From assembly GCF_032484785.1 (NCBI RefSeq), contig NZ_JAUETR010000001.1, positions 4,405,501 to 4,469,500 of the forward strand: a DNA stretch of 64,000 nucleotides, given 5' to 3'. The notes beneath the pieces are model-generated. The model had not been told where the DNA came from and made no database searches. It saw only the letters and a list, made by a program, of their open reading frames with translations. Of the stretch, positions 50,907 through 59,994 are shown piece after piece. Each line of letters starts with the position of its first letter. Position 1 is the stretch's first letter. This stretch comes from Bradyrhizobium sp. SZCCHNS1050 (lineage in GTDB: Bacteria > Pseudomonadota > Alphaproteobacteria > Rhizobiales > Xanthobacteraceae). Both the position numbers and the translations under genes were made by a program.

Positions 50907-53900
50907 GTGAACGAGCATTCGGATGCCGGTCACGCGACGTTCAAGGCGTTCGCGCGCGGAGCCGACTTCCTGCAGGGTGGCGGGGAGATGGGGGCGCTCA
51001 TGCGCATCCATGATTGGTCGCGGACGCCGTTGGGGCCGCCCGAGAGCTGGCCTCAGTCCTTGCGCACTTCGATCAGCACCTGCCTGGACTGCGCGTTCCC
51101 GATCCTGATCTGGTGGGGCCCGGAGCTCGTCATGCTCTACAATGACGAGTATCGCCTGATCCTCGGCTCGCAGAAGCATCCCGCGGCGCTGGGGGCGCCA
51201 GGGCGCGCGGTATGGTCCGAGATCTGGGAGGTCATCGGCCCGATGCTGCGGCACGTCGTTAGGCTTGGCGAAGCGACCCGCTCACGCGACATGCGGCTGT
51301 TCATCGACCGCCACGGCTACTTGGAGGAGACCTATTTTTCGTTCTCCTATTCGCCGATTCGCGATGAGACCGGCGGCGTCGGCGGCGTCTTCACCCCCGT
51401 CATCGAGACGACGGCCCGGGTCGTGGGCGAGCGCCGTATGCGGACCTTGCGCGATCTCGCCGCGCGCGGCCGTGCCGACAGTCTGGCGCATGCTTGTCGC
51501 GAAGCCACCGACGTCCTCGCCGAGAATCCGCATGATGTCCCGTTTGCGCTGATCTACCAACTCAGCGAGGATCAGCGATCGGCACGGTTGTTGAGCGCCG
51601 CGGGGGGGCACCCGGACAGCGCCATCGCGCCGGCGCAGATTGCCCTCGACAGTGACGGGCTGTGGCCGATCCGAGCGGCGGCGCGCGCGGTGGCGCCGAT
51701 TCGCGTCGTGCTGGATCGTGCGAAATTTGCCGGCGTGCCGACCGGCGCATGGCCCGAGCCGCCACAGCTGGCGCTGGTGCTGCCGGTTGCGACGGGCCGG
51801 GAGCAGGCGACGGCGATCCTGATCTGTGGCGTCAATCCGCGCCGCGCCCTCGATGCCGAGCACCAGGGCTTCTTCGATCTGATGGCCGCTCAGCTCGGCA
51901 GCTCCTTTGCGGAGACGCTGGCCTATGAACAGGAGCGGCGCCGCGCAGAGGTGCTCGCCGAGATCGATCGGGCCAAGACCGCGTTCTTCACCAATGTCAG
52001 CCACGAATTCCGTACGCCGCTGACGCTGATGCTCGGTCCGCTCGAAGATGTCCTGCTGCGGTCGCAGGCCTTGCCGCCTGCGGATCGCGACCGGCTGGAG
52101 ATCGCCGAGCGCAATGTCTTGCGGCTGCTCAAGCTGGTCAACACGCTGCTGGATTTCTCGCGGATCGAGGCCGGCAGGATGCAGGCGGTCTACGCGCCGG
52201 TCGATCTCGCGAGCCTGACCGCGGAGATCGCCAGCACCTTCCGCTCGGCGATCGAGGCCGCCGGTCTCAGGCTGATGGTGGATTGCCCGCCGCTGCCGGA
52301 GCCGGCCTATGTCGATCCCGAAATGTGGGAGAAGATCGTCCTCAACCTGCTGTCCAACGCGTTCAAATTCACCTTTGCGGGCGACATCGAGGTCCGGGTC
52401 GTCACCTGCGATCGTCATTTCGAACTGAGCGTGAAGGACACCGGGACCGGCATCCCGCAGCACGAGCTGCCGCGGCTGTTCGAGCGTTTCCATCGCGTCG
52501 CCGGCGCGTACGGCCGCACCCATGAAGGCTCGGGCATCGGGCTCGCGCTGGTGCATGAGCTCGCCAAGCTGCACGGCGGATCCGTCGCAGCGACCAGCGA
52601 AGCCGGGCAGGGCAGCACGTTCGCGGTCAGGATTCCCAGGGGACGAAGTCATCTGCCGTTCGACCAGGTCGACGCGGCGCCAGCGCAGGAACCGATCCTT
52701 CGCGGTGCGCGGCCCTTCATCGAGGAGGCGTTGCGCTGGCTGCCGGATCCGCCGCCGCTCGACGCGCATGCCGTTCCGGACATCGACATCACCACCCCCT
52801 CAGCCGGCAGGGCCGGGCCGCGCCCCCGTATCCTGCTGGCCGACGACAATGCCGATATGCGCGACTATGTCCGCCGCCTGCTCGCCTCGCGCTACGATGT
52901 CGAGACCGTCGCCGATGGCGAAGCCGCGCTCGCGGCCATCGCCCGCGACAAGCCCGACCTCGTTCTGTCTGATGTGATGATGCCGCGCATCGACGGCATG
53001 CAGTTGCTTGCGCGGCTGCGCGCCGATGAACGGGTCGGCACTATCCCGGTGATCCTGGTGTCGGCCCGGGCCGGAGAAGAGAGCCGCGTCGAAGGCATGG
53101 AGGCCGGTGCGGATGACTATCTCATCAAGCCGTTCAGTGCGCGTGAACTGCTGGCGCGCGTCGAGGCGCATCTCAAGATGGCCCGTCTGCGTGCCGAAGC
53201 GACGGAGCGGCTGCGCGCCAGCGAGGAGCGCTATCGCGCTTTCGTAACCGCGAGTTCCGACGTCATCTATCGCATGAGCCCCGACTGGCGGGAGATGCGC
53301 CAGTTGCAGGGCAAGGACTTCATCGCCGATACAATGAACCCGAGCCAAGGCTGGCTCGCGAAATACATTCATCCGGACGATCAGGCGCAGGTGACTGCGG
53401 CGATCAGCAGGGCGGTCGCGACGAAGGGCATGTTTGAGCTGGAGCACCGTATCATCCGGATCGATGGCAGCCTCGGTTGGATCCATTCGCGCGCCATCCC
53501 CATTCTCGGGCGTGACGGCGAGATCATCGAGTGGTTCGGGACGGCGCGCGACATCTCCGAGCAGAACAAGGCCGAACGGGAGTTGCGCAAGAGCGAGGAG
53601 CGCCTGCGCAGCGCGGTCGAGGTCGGTCGGCTCGGCCTGTGGGACTGGAACGTCGCGACCGGCGAGGTCTACTGGTCGGACGAGCACTTCCGCATGGAAG
53701 GCTATGGCGTTGGCGAACTGACTCCGAGCTACGAGGCCTGGGCGGCGCGCATCCATCCCGACGATCGTCCCGCAGCCGAAGCCGCGCTTCACCGCGCGAT
53801 GGAGGCGCACCAAGAGTATGTCAGCGAGTTTCGCGTGGTGCATCCGGGGGGCGCAATTCGCTACCTCTACGGCCGTGGGCGCTTCTTCTATGACGACGCG

Positions 53901-54599
53901 GGACGACCGATCCGCATGACCGGCGCCATGGTCGACGTGACCGAGCGGCGTGAATGGGAGGAGCGGCAGAAGGTGCTGGTGGCCGAACTGCAGCATCGCA
54001 CCCGCAACCTGCTGGGCGTGGTCAGCTCGATGGCCGACAAGACGGCGCGCGCCAGCACCGATCTCGGCGATTTTCGAGCTCGCTTCCGTGATCGGCTGGA
54101 TACGCTGTCACGCGCCCAGGGCCTGCTGTCCCGCCTCAAGGAGCATGATCGCGTCACCTTCGACGATCTGATCCGTAGCGAGCTGTGGGCTGTCGCCGGC
54201 GGTTCGGAGCGCATCGGGCTGTCGGGGCCGTCCGGCGTAAGGCTGCGGTCGTCGACCGTTCAGACCCTTGCCATGGCGCTGCACGAGCTCGCCACCAACG
54301 CGGTCAAGTATGGCGCGCTGGCGCAGCCGTCGGGCCGGCTCTGCGTGGTCTGGTCGCTCGAGCGCGAAGGCGCGGAGGGACAGCCCTGGCTGCATATCGA
54401 GTGGCGCGAAAGCGGCGTCGACATGCCGCCGCCAGACACGATGCCCAGCGGCACGGGGCAGGGGCGCGAGCTGATCGAACAGGCCTTGCCCTATCAGCTC
54501 AGCGCGAGGACCTCGTACGCCTTCGAATCCGACGGTGTCCGTTGCACGATATCGATTCCCGTTTCGCTCACCACACTGGAGCTCGAGGATCATGCCTGA
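50907..54599 (+). CDS. multi-domain hybrid sensor kinase with a HisKA core and an HWE core
   Basis: A 1230-residue cytosolic kinase. Order: N-terminal PAS-like region (about 30-170), GAF-like region (175-345), HisKA (352-425; FFTNVSHEFRTPLTLMLGPL, H366), HATPase (465-580; NLLSNAFKF, KDTGTGIP, GSGIGLALVHELAKLHGG), receiver (640-755; ILLADDNADMRDY, acceptor D689), two PAS domains (770-890 and 895-1015) and a C-terminal HWE kinase (1020-1220; ELQHRTRNLLGVV, H1030; HELATNAVKYGAL). GTG 50907 with CCAGGA upstream. Each core could act separately, with the receiver as internal switch. The regulator gene at 54592 overlaps its end. Confidence 0.9.
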   Translation: MNEHSDAGHATFKAFARGADFLQGGGEMGALMRIHDWSRTPLGPPESWPQSLRTSISTCLDCAFPILIWWGPELVMLYNDEYRLILGSQKHPAALGAPGRAVWSEIWEVIGPMLRHVVRLGEATRSRDMRLFIDRHGYLEETYFSFSYSPIRDETGGVGGVFTPVIETTARVVGERRMRTLRDLAARGRADSLAHACREATDVLAENPHDVPFALIYQLSEDQRSARLLSAAGGHPDSAIAPAQIALDSDGLWPIRAAARAVAPIRVVLDRAKFAGVPTGAWPEPPQLALVLPVATGREQATAILICGVNPRRALDAEHQGFFDLMAAQLGSSFAETLAYEQERRRAEVLAEIDRAKTAFFTNVSHEFRTPLTLMLGPLEDVLLRSQALPPADRDRLEIAERNVLRLLKLVNTLLDFSRIEAGRMQAVYAPVDLASLTAEIASTFRSAIEAAGLRLMVDCPPLPEPAYVDPEMWEKIVLNLLSNAFKFTFAGDIEVRVVTCDRHFELSVKDTGTGIPQHELPRLFERFHRVAGAYGRTHEGSGIGLALVHELAKLHGGSVAATSEAGQGSTFAVRIPRGRSHLPFDQVDAAPAQEPILRGARPFIEEALRWLPDPPPLDAHAVPDIDITTPSAGRAGPRPRILLADDNADMRDYVRRLLASRYDVETVADGEAALAAIARDKPDLVLSDVMMPRIDGMQLLARLRADERVGTIPVILVSARAGEESRVEGMEAGADDYLIKPFSARELLARVEAHLKMARLRAEATERLRASEERYRAFVTASSDVIYRMSPDWREMRQLQGKDFIADTMNPSQGWLAKYIHPDDQAQVTAAISRAVATKGMFELEHRIIRIDGSLGWIHSRAIPILGRDGEIIEWFGTARDISEQNKAERELRKSEERLRSAVEVGRLGLWDWNVATGEVYWSDEHFRMEGYGVGELTPSYEAWAARIHPDDRPAAEAALHRAMEAHQEYVSEFRVVHPGGAIRYLYGRGRFFYDDAGRPIRMTGAMVDVTERREWEERQKVLVAELQHRTRNLLGVVSSMADKTARASTDLGDFRARFRDRLDTLSRAQGLLSRLKEHDRVTFDDLIRSELWAVAGGSERIGLSGPSGVRLRSSTVQTLAMALHELATNAVKYGALAQPSGRLCVVWSLEREGAEGQPWLHIEWRESGVDMPPPDTMPSGTGQGRELIEQALPYQLSARTSYAFESDGVRCTISIPVSLTTLELEDHA

Positions 54600-54975
54600 A
54601 CGCTCGCTTCGCGACCGTCATATCCTCATCGTCGAGGACGAGTACATGCTTGCCGATGAGCTGCGCTGCGCCTTCGGCGACGCCGGCGGCACGATCCTGG
54701 GCCCGGTCGGAACCGTCCCCGACGCGCTCGCCTTGATCAAACGCGAGGGGCGGATCGAAGGCGCCGTTCTCGACGTGAATCTGCGCGGCGACATGGCGTT
54801 TCCGGTTGCCGATCTGCTAGTCGAACGCGGCGTGCCCTTCGTCTTCACCACCGGCTATGACGAATCGGTCATCCCGGACCGCTTCTCGAAGATCCTCCGC
54901 TGCGAGAAGCCGATTGCCGTCGACGGGATCATGCGCGCGCTCGGACGCCTGATCAAGAAGACGGCGCCGCAATGA
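54592..54975 (+). CDS. single-domain response regulator
   Basis: A 127-residue receiver without an output domain. Acidic pocket E15-D16 in HILIVEDEYMLADEL and acceptor D61 in GAVLDVNLRGDMAF are visible, then FVFTTGYDESVIPDRF and a Lys-containing C-terminal end (RCEKPIAVDGIM). It overlaps the kinase stop by 8 bp, indicating translational coupling. By context it accepts phosphate from the HWE kinase core and may feed another pathway, as single-domain regulators do in alphaproteobacteria. Confidence 0.9.
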   Translation: MPERSLRDRHILIVEDEYMLADELRCAFGDAGGTILGPVGTVPDALALIKREGRIEGAVLDVNLRGDMAFPVADLLVERGVPFVFTTGYDESVIPDRFSKILRCEKPIAVDGIMRALGRLIKKTAPQ

Positions 54976-55002
54976 CGCGCCGGTCGGATGGAGCTGGGCG
55001 CC

Positions 55003-55845
55003 TCACACCTCGCGCCGGCTGAGGAAGGCGAGCCGCTCGAACAGGTGGACGTCCTGCTCGTTCTTGAGCAGCGCACCGTGCAGCGGCGGGATCAGCTTGC
55101 GCGGGTCGCGCTCGCGCAGCTGCTCAGGACCGATGTCCTCGTTGAGCAGCAGCTTGAGCCAGTCGAGCAGCTCGGAGGTCGACGGCTTCTTCTTCAGGCC
55201 GGGCACGTCGCGGACCTCGAAGAAGATGCGCAGGGCCTCCTCGACCAGTCGCTTCTTGATGTTCGGGAAGTGCACGTCGACGATGCGGCCCATCGTATCC
55301 GGATCGGGGAACTTGATGTAGTGGAAGAAGCAGCGGCGCAGGAACGCATCCGGCAACTCCTTCTCGTTGTTGGACGTGATGATGACGATCGGGCGCAGCT
55401 TCGCCTTGATGGTCTCGTTGGTCTCGTAGACGTGGAATTCCATCCGGTCGAGCTCGAGCAGCAGGTCGTTCGGAAACTCGATGTCGGCCTTGTCGATCTC
55501 GTCGATCAAGAGCACCGGTCGCTGCTCGGCCGTGAAGGCCTCCCACAGCTTGCCGCGCTTGATGTAGTTCTTGATGTCGGACACCCTGGAGTCGCCGAGC
55601 TGGCTGTCGCGTAGCCGCGAGACGGCGTCGTATTCGTAAAGGCCCTGCTGCGCCTTGGTGGTCGACTTGATGTGCCAGGTGAGCAGCGGCGCGTTGACGG
55701 CCTTGGCGACTTCCTCGGCCAGCACGGTCTTGCCCGTCCCCGGCTCGCCCTTCACCAGCAGCGGGCGCTCGAGCACGATCGCCGCATTGACGGCCACTTT
55801 GAGGTCGTCGGTGGCGACGTAGTCCTGGGTGCCGGTAAATTTCAT
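55003..55845 (-). CDS. MoxR-family AAA+ ATPase
   Basis: A 280-residue AAA+ chaperone of the MoxR group. Walker A LLVKGEPGTGKTVLAEEV (near 30-46), Walker B PVLLIDEIDKADIEFPN, sensor 1 IVIITSNNEKELPDAFLRRC and sensor 2/arginine-finger region FFHYIKFPD are present. MoxR proteins work with von Willebrand factor A proteins to insert cofactors or mature enzymes; the partner here is probably the VWA protein at 56296. It converges with the response regulator gene (27 bp gap). Confidence 0.93.
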   Translation of the reverse strand: MKFTGTQDYVATDDLKVAVNAAIVLERPLLVKGEPGTGKTVLAEEVAKAVNAPLLTWHIKSTTKAQQGLYEYDAVSRLRDSQLGDSRVSDIKNYIKRGKLWEAFTAEQRPVLLIDEIDKADIEFPNDLLLELDRMEFHVYETNETIKAKLRPIVIITSNNEKELPDAFLRRCFFHYIKFPDPDTMGRIVDVHFPNIKKRLVEEALRIFFEVRDVPGLKKKPSTSELLDWLKLLLNEDIGPEQLRERDPRKLIPPLHGALLKNEQDVHLFERLAFLSRREV

Positions 55846-55940
55846 TGCGTCTCGCTCATCGTTCGAACTTGTGTTGAGTGGCTACAGCGGCAACGCCGCT
55901 GCGGCCTTAAGATGATGGCTGCCATCGGAAGCAGAAATAA

Positions 55941-56186
55941 TCAAGCGCGCCTGATCAATGAGAGGATCACGAGCACGATGACGGCGCCGATCGTGGCGTC
56001 CAGGATCGCCCCCAGCGTGCCGCTGGCAAGCGCAATGTGCAGCGCCGGCAGCACGTAGCTTGCGACCAGCGCGCCGATGATGCCGATGACCATGTTGCCG
56101 ATCAGGCCGAAACCTGCGCCGCGCACGATCAGCCCCGCCAGCCAGCCCGCGACGGCGCCGATGATCAGTGCTGCAATAATACCCAT
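55941..56186 (-). CDS. GlsB/YeaQ/YmgE-family stress membrane protein
   Basis: An 81-residue membrane protein beginning MGIIAALIIGAVAGWLAGLI, the family signature, followed by a glycine-rich second segment (FGLIGNMVIGIIGALVASYV) and a third hydrophobic segment near the C-terminus (IGAVIVLVILSLIRRA). ATG 56186 matches the family start; a possible ATG at 56198 is upstream. Function is a general membrane-stress role. It sits between the MoxR and VWA genes on the minus strand. Confidence 0.9.
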   Translation of the reverse strand: MGIIAALIIGAVAGWLAGLIVRGAGFGLIGNMVIGIIGALVASYVLPALHIALASGTLGAILDATIGAVIVLVILSLIRRA

Positions 56187-56295
56187 CAAAGCCCCCATTC
56201 CACCTGTTGTTCCAGGGATTGTAGAGCAAAATGCCGGCGGGTCCAGCGTGGGGCGTGGAGCGGCCCTTGACGCGCCCTCCCAGCCGCGCGATCTA

Positions 56296-57477
56296 ATGGG
56301 CATGTTCCTGCAATTCTTCACAGCACTGCGCGATGCGCAGGTCCCGGTCTCCTTGCGTGAATATCTCACGCTGATGGAGGCCGTCGACGCCGACCTCGCC
56401 GAGCATTCGGTCGAGAACTTCTACTATCTCTCGCGCACCGCGCTGGTGAAGGACGAGCGCAATCTCGACAAGTTCGATCGCGTATTCGGCACCGTGTTCA
56501 AGGGGCTGGAGAACCTGCTCGACGCGATGGAGAAGGCCGAGATTCCCGAGGAATGGCTGAGGAAGCTGGCCGAGAAATACCTCACCGAGGAGGAGAAGAA
56601 AGAGATCGAGGCCATGGGCTGGGACAAGCTCATGGAGACGTTGAAGAAGCGCCTGGAGGAGCAGAAGGGCCGCCATCAGGGCGGTAACAAGTGGATCGGC
56701 ACCGCCGGCACCTCGCCGTTCGGCGCCTATGGCTACAACCCCGAAGGCGTCCGCATCGGTCAGGAGAAGAACCGCAACAACCGCGCCGTGAAGGTGTGGG
56801 ACCGGCGCGAGTTCAAGGATCTCGACGGCAATGTCGAGCTGGGCATCCGCAACATCAAGGTGGCGCTGCGCCGGCTGCGCAAGTTCGCCCGCACCGGTGC
56901 GCCCGACGAGCTCGATCTGGACACCACGATCCGCGAAACCGCCAACCACGGCTATCTCGACGTGCACATGCGTCCCGAGCGGCGCAATGCGGTGAAGGTG
57001 CTGGTGTTCTTCGACATCGGCGGCTCGATGGATTCCCACGTCGCGCAGGTCGAGGAGCTGTTCTCGGCCGCCAAGAGCGAATTCAAGCACATGGAATATT
57101 TCTACTTCCACAACTGCCTCTACGAGGGCGTGTGGAAGCAGAACAAGCGGCGTTTCACCGACCGCACGCCGACCTGGGACGTGCTGCACAAGTACCCGCA
57201 CGACTACAAGGTCGTGTTCGTCGGCGACGCCTCGATGTCGCCTTATGAGATCATGGTGCCCGGCGGTTCGGTCGAGCACGTCAACGAAGAGCCGGGGTCG
57301 GTGTGGCTCGACCGCGTCATCCGCACCTATCCACACGCGGTGTGGCTCAATCCGGTGGCGCAGAAGCACTGGGACTATTCTGAGTCCACCACCATCATTC
57401 GCCGCATCTTCTCCGAGCGCATGTATCCGATCACGATTGAGGGATTGGAAGCGGCGATTAAGGAGCTGGTCCGGTAG
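56296..57477 (+). CDS. VWA/CoxE-like protein
   Basis: A 393-residue protein with a C-terminal von Willebrand factor A domain (about 230-390) after a helical N-terminal part (1-150) with a charged coiled region (EEKKEIEAMGWDKLMETLKK). The metal-ion-dependent adhesion site reads VFFDIGGSMDSH, with Gly where DxSxS has its first Ser. VGDASMSPYEI supplies the later Thr/Asp position. Relatives pair with MoxR ATPases. ATG 56296 (or 56302) starts MGMFLQFFTAL. It is divergent from the GlsB gene (110 bp). Confidence 0.88.
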   Translation: MGMFLQFFTALRDAQVPVSLREYLTLMEAVDADLAEHSVENFYYLSRTALVKDERNLDKFDRVFGTVFKGLENLLDAMEKAEIPEEWLRKLAEKYLTEEEKKEIEAMGWDKLMETLKKRLEEQKGRHQGGNKWIGTAGTSPFGAYGYNPEGVRIGQEKNRNNRAVKVWDRREFKDLDGNVELGIRNIKVALRRLRKFARTGAPDELDLDTTIRETANHGYLDVHMRPERRNAVKVLVFFDIGGSMDSHVAQVEELFSAAKSEFKHMEYFYFHNCLYEGVWKQNKRRFTDRTPTWDVLHKYPHDYKVVFVGDASMSPYEIMVPGGSVEHVNEEPGSVWLDRVIRTYPHAVWLNPVAQKHWDYSESTTIIRRIFSERMYPITIEGLEAAIKELVR

Positions 57478-57485
57478 GCAGTCCC

Positions 57486-57528
57486 GTCATTCCGGGCGGT
57501 TCGGTCCTGACCGACCACCCCGAATGAC
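57486..57528. terminator. hairpin repeat downstream of the VWA gene
   Basis: GTCATTCCGGGCGGTTCGGTC pairs with GACCGACCACCCCGAATGAC as one imperfect stem of about 20 bp with a CTG loop (bases shown are split across the arms). It may terminate the VWA transcript. Confidence 0.5.
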
Positions 57529-57578
57529 GAGGTCGAAACGGCGCCGCGCGACGGCTGGACACGACGAAGGAAGAAGGC

Positions 57579-57992
57579 ATGCCCCAGACCATCACGCGCG
57601 GCATCAAGGCGCTGCTCGATGAAGCCAACGCCGAGATCGAGACGCTCTCGGCGGCTGAGGCGATCGCGGCGGCGAAGCGCGACGATGTCGTGATCGTCGA
57701 TATCAGGGATCCCCGAGAGATCGAGCGCGAGGGCAGGATTCCCGGCGCGTTCTCGTGCACCCGCGGCATGCTGGAGTTCTGGATCGACCCGCAGAGCCCC
57801 TACGCCAAGCCGATCTTTCAGCAGGACAAGACGTTCATCTTTCATTGCGCCGGCGGCCTGCGCTCGGCGCTCGCGGCCAAGACCGCACAGGACATGGGTC
57901 TGACGCCTGTCGCCCATATCGGCGGCGGCTTCGCGGCGTGGCGCGACGCCGGCGGGCCGGTCGAGGCCTGGGCGCCGAAGAAGAAGGATTGA
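57579..57992 (+). CDS. rhodanese-domain sulfurtransferase
   Basis: A 137-residue single rhodanese domain. DDVVIVDIRDPREIEREG and IPGAFSC lead to the active loop FHCAGGLRSA with Cys90 as sulfur carrier. These proteins move sulfane sulfur from thiosulfate or persulfides to acceptors. It is followed after 113 bp by the two-domain sulfurtransferase gene in the same direction, so they may act together. No signal peptide. Confidence 0.9.
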   Translation: MPQTITRGIKALLDEANAEIETLSAAEAIAAAKRDDVVIVDIRDPREIEREGRIPGAFSCTRGMLEFWIDPQSPYAKPIFQQDKTFIFHCAGGLRSALAAKTAQDMGLTPVAHIGGGFAAWRDAGGPVEAWAPKKKD

Positions 57993-57998
57993 TCGCTG

Positions 57999-58077
57999 CC
58001 CATCCCGCGCGGACTTGACCCGCGTGTCCATCGCTTCGACAAGGTGGATCGCCGGATCTCAAGTCCGGCGATGACGA
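57999..58077. repeat. palindromic repeat between two sulfurtransferase genes
   Basis: CCCATCCCGCGCGGACTTGA on the left and GATCTCAAGTCCGGCGATGA on the right form an imperfect inverted repeat (GGACTTGA / TCAAGTCC) typical of intergenic repeats in this group of genomes. Confidence 0.6.
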
Positions 58078-58105
58078 CTGAATGTGAAGTCCGGAGCTCT
58101 TGCGC

Positions 58106-58963
58106 ATGACCATCCACGACGACCCTCTCGTCTCCACCGACTGGCTCGCTGCGCATCTGGGCGATCCCAAGGTGAAGGTGCTCGACGCGACCTTCAAGAT
58201 GCCGGGTGTGCTGCCGCTGCCGAAGGACGATTATCTGAAGGCGCACATCCCCGGCGCCGTGTTTTTCGACGTCGACGAGGTCTCCGACCATTCCAATCCG
58301 CTGCCGCACATGTATCCGAGCGCCGAGCAGTTCGGCCGCGACGCGGGCCGGCTCGGCGTCAGCAATGGCGATACGGTCGTGGTCTATGATTCCGGCGGCT
58401 GGGTCGCCGCGCCGCGCGCCTGGTGGATGTTCCTGTCATTCGGCCACACGGATGTGCGCGTGCTCGACGGCGGGCTGAAGAAGTGGATGGCGGAGGGGCG
58501 CCCGGTCGAGAGCGGACAGGTCACGCCGGCGCTCGGCACGTTCAGCGCGAAGTTCGATGCCGCGCGCGTGCGCCGGATCGAGCAGATGGTTGCCAATCTC
58601 GCCGGCAATGCCGAGCAGGTGATCGATGCACGGCAGGCGCCGCGCTTCGCGGGCGAGGTCGCCGAGCCGCGGCCCGGCCTCCGATCCGGCCATATCCCCG
58701 GCAGCCGAAATCTGCCTTATGCGGAGCTGTTTGACGCGGCGACCGGCGTGATGAAGCCGCTCGACCGGTTGCGCGAGGCATTCGGCGCCGCTGGCGTCGA
58801 TCTCGCCAAGCCGATCGTCACCTCCTGCGGCTCCGGGGTGTCGGCGGCCGTGCTGACGCTGGCGCTCTATCGTCTCGGCATCCGCGACACCGCGCTCTAC
58901 GACGGCTCATGGTCGGAGTGGGGCATCGAGAACGGTCCGCCGGTTGCGACGGGGCTGGCCTGA
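58106..58963 (+). CDS. sseA: 3-mercaptopyruvate/thiosulfate sulfurtransferase
   Basis: A 285-residue tandem rhodanese protein: an inactive N-terminal domain (about 10-135, with VVVYDSGGWVAAPRAWWMF) and an active C-terminal domain (160-280). The loop TSCGSGVSAA with Cys241 is the CG[ST]GV[ST] signature of mercaptopyruvate sulfurtransferases rather than the CRKGVT of thiosulfate rhodaneses. LRSGHIPGSRNLPY precedes it. ATG 58106 with GGAG upstream. It converges with the next gene 14 bp away. Confidence 0.92.
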   Translation: MTIHDDPLVSTDWLAAHLGDPKVKVLDATFKMPGVLPLPKDDYLKAHIPGAVFFDVDEVSDHSNPLPHMYPSAEQFGRDAGRLGVSNGDTVVVYDSGGWVAAPRAWWMFLSFGHTDVRVLDGGLKKWMAEGRPVESGQVTPALGTFSAKFDAARVRRIEQMVANLAGNAEQVIDARQAPRFAGEVAEPRPGLRSGHIPGSRNLPYAELFDAATGVMKPLDRLREAFGAAGVDLAKPIVTSCGSGVSAAVLTLALYRLGIRDTALYDGSWSEWGIENGPPVATGLA

Positions 58964-58977
58964 TCGGCTGGCTCCGC

Positions 58978-59994
58978 CTATCGCGTGCGCGGCCCGGCAG
59001 CCTGCTGGCCGACCGCCTGCGGTTGACCAAACGGCTGCTGTCCGAATGGATCGGGGAAGGCAGTCTGTTGCTGCTGGGCGGCCGCGGCTTGCCGAGCCGA
59101 CCGGAGCCGCTGGGCGATGCGCCGCTGCTTGGCGCGGCGCGCAGCGATCTGCTTCTCCCGGGCCTGGCGCTTCTTGAGGATGCTCCGGCGCAACTGAACG
59201 CTCGCGACCTTCACCGAGGCACGATGCTCGCTGGCGGCAGGCCGCTCCTGATGAGCCGGCTGTTCGGCCAGCGCGGCGAGCTTGGCCGCGATCGGATCGA
59301 GCACCGCCGGAACGGGCGCGAGCGCGGTTGAAGCGGCGGCTGCGGTCGTCATCATTGGATCGGCGCTGGCGATGACCTGAGGAACTGGCGGCGGTGGTGC
59401 GACCACGGCGGCCGCCGTTTCGCTCGACGCCCGCGGCGGGGCCGGCGCTGCAGTCTCGGGCGAGCTGTCCATGCTCGGCCTGTCGGACGCTTTTTCGACC
59501 GGAGCGACGATCGAAGCGGTCGTGTCCGGAATGGGGCGCTCCGGCTTGGTGCTCTCGATCCGGTCGTTCGTCGCGGACGCGGTCGCGACAATGGCGGAGG
59601 TGCGGGACGTGTCGACCGTTTCCGCGGGCAGCGAGGGCGTCGGCACGTCGGTGGCCACCGCAACGGGTGTCACTTCGGGCGCTTCTGTGAGCGGCGCCGC
59701 CGTCGACGGCGCGCTCGGCTGTTCGGACGTTGCCGGGGCAGCATCGGCCACGACCGGCGGCGGCGTCACCGGCGGTGTCGGAATCGAATCCACCCGCAGC
59801 ACTGCGAGCACCGGCGTGGGCTCGGCCGGCGGTAGGAACGTCGTGAAGCCCGACGCCTGAGTCGTGCGCCAGGACGCGTTGCTGGCGAACTGCTCGTGGG
59901 CGGCGCGCAACAGGGCCGCGGCACCCATGCCGAAGATGGTGAGAGAGATGGAACAGACGATCGCGGCGACCAGAAAACGAAAGCCGGGAAGCAT
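58978..59994 (-). CDS. membrane-anchored Pro/Ala/Thr-rich hypothetical protein
   Basis: A 338-residue protein with one N-terminal helix (LPGFRFLVAAIVCSISLTIF, then GMGAAALLRAAHEQF) and a long low-complexity outer part (about 50-260) rich in Pro, Ala, Thr, Ser and Val. A basic C-terminal segment (SILKKRQAREKQIAARRAKQ and RRIAQRLRSAR) is followed by a Gln-rich tail. Such proteins with the start MLPGFRF occur in Bradyrhizobium; function unknown, possibly envelope spanning. ATG 59994 chosen; an in-frame ATG at 60036 would add 14 residues. Confidence 0.65.
   Translation of the reverse strand: MLPGFRFLVAAIVCSISLTIFGMGAAALLRAAHEQFASNASWRTTQASGFTTFLPPAEPTPVLAVLRVDSIPTPPVTPPPVVADAAPATSEQPSAPSTAAPLTEAPEVTPVAVATDVPTPSLPAETVDTSRTSAIVATASATNDRIESTKPERPIPDTTASIVAPVEKASDRPSMDSSPETAAPAPPRASSETAAAVVAPPPPVPQVIASADPMMTTAAAASTALAPVPAVLDPIAAKLAALAEQPAHQERPAASEHRASVKVASVQLRRSILKKRQAREKQIAARRAKQRRIAQRLRSARQAAAAQQQQTAFPDPFGQQPFGQPQAVGQQAAGPRTR

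Noticed and set aside
56187..56295. EcfG-type general stress promoter before the GlsB gene
   Set aside because: A GGAAC is present but lies too close to the start codon, with no matching -10 upstream of the gene.
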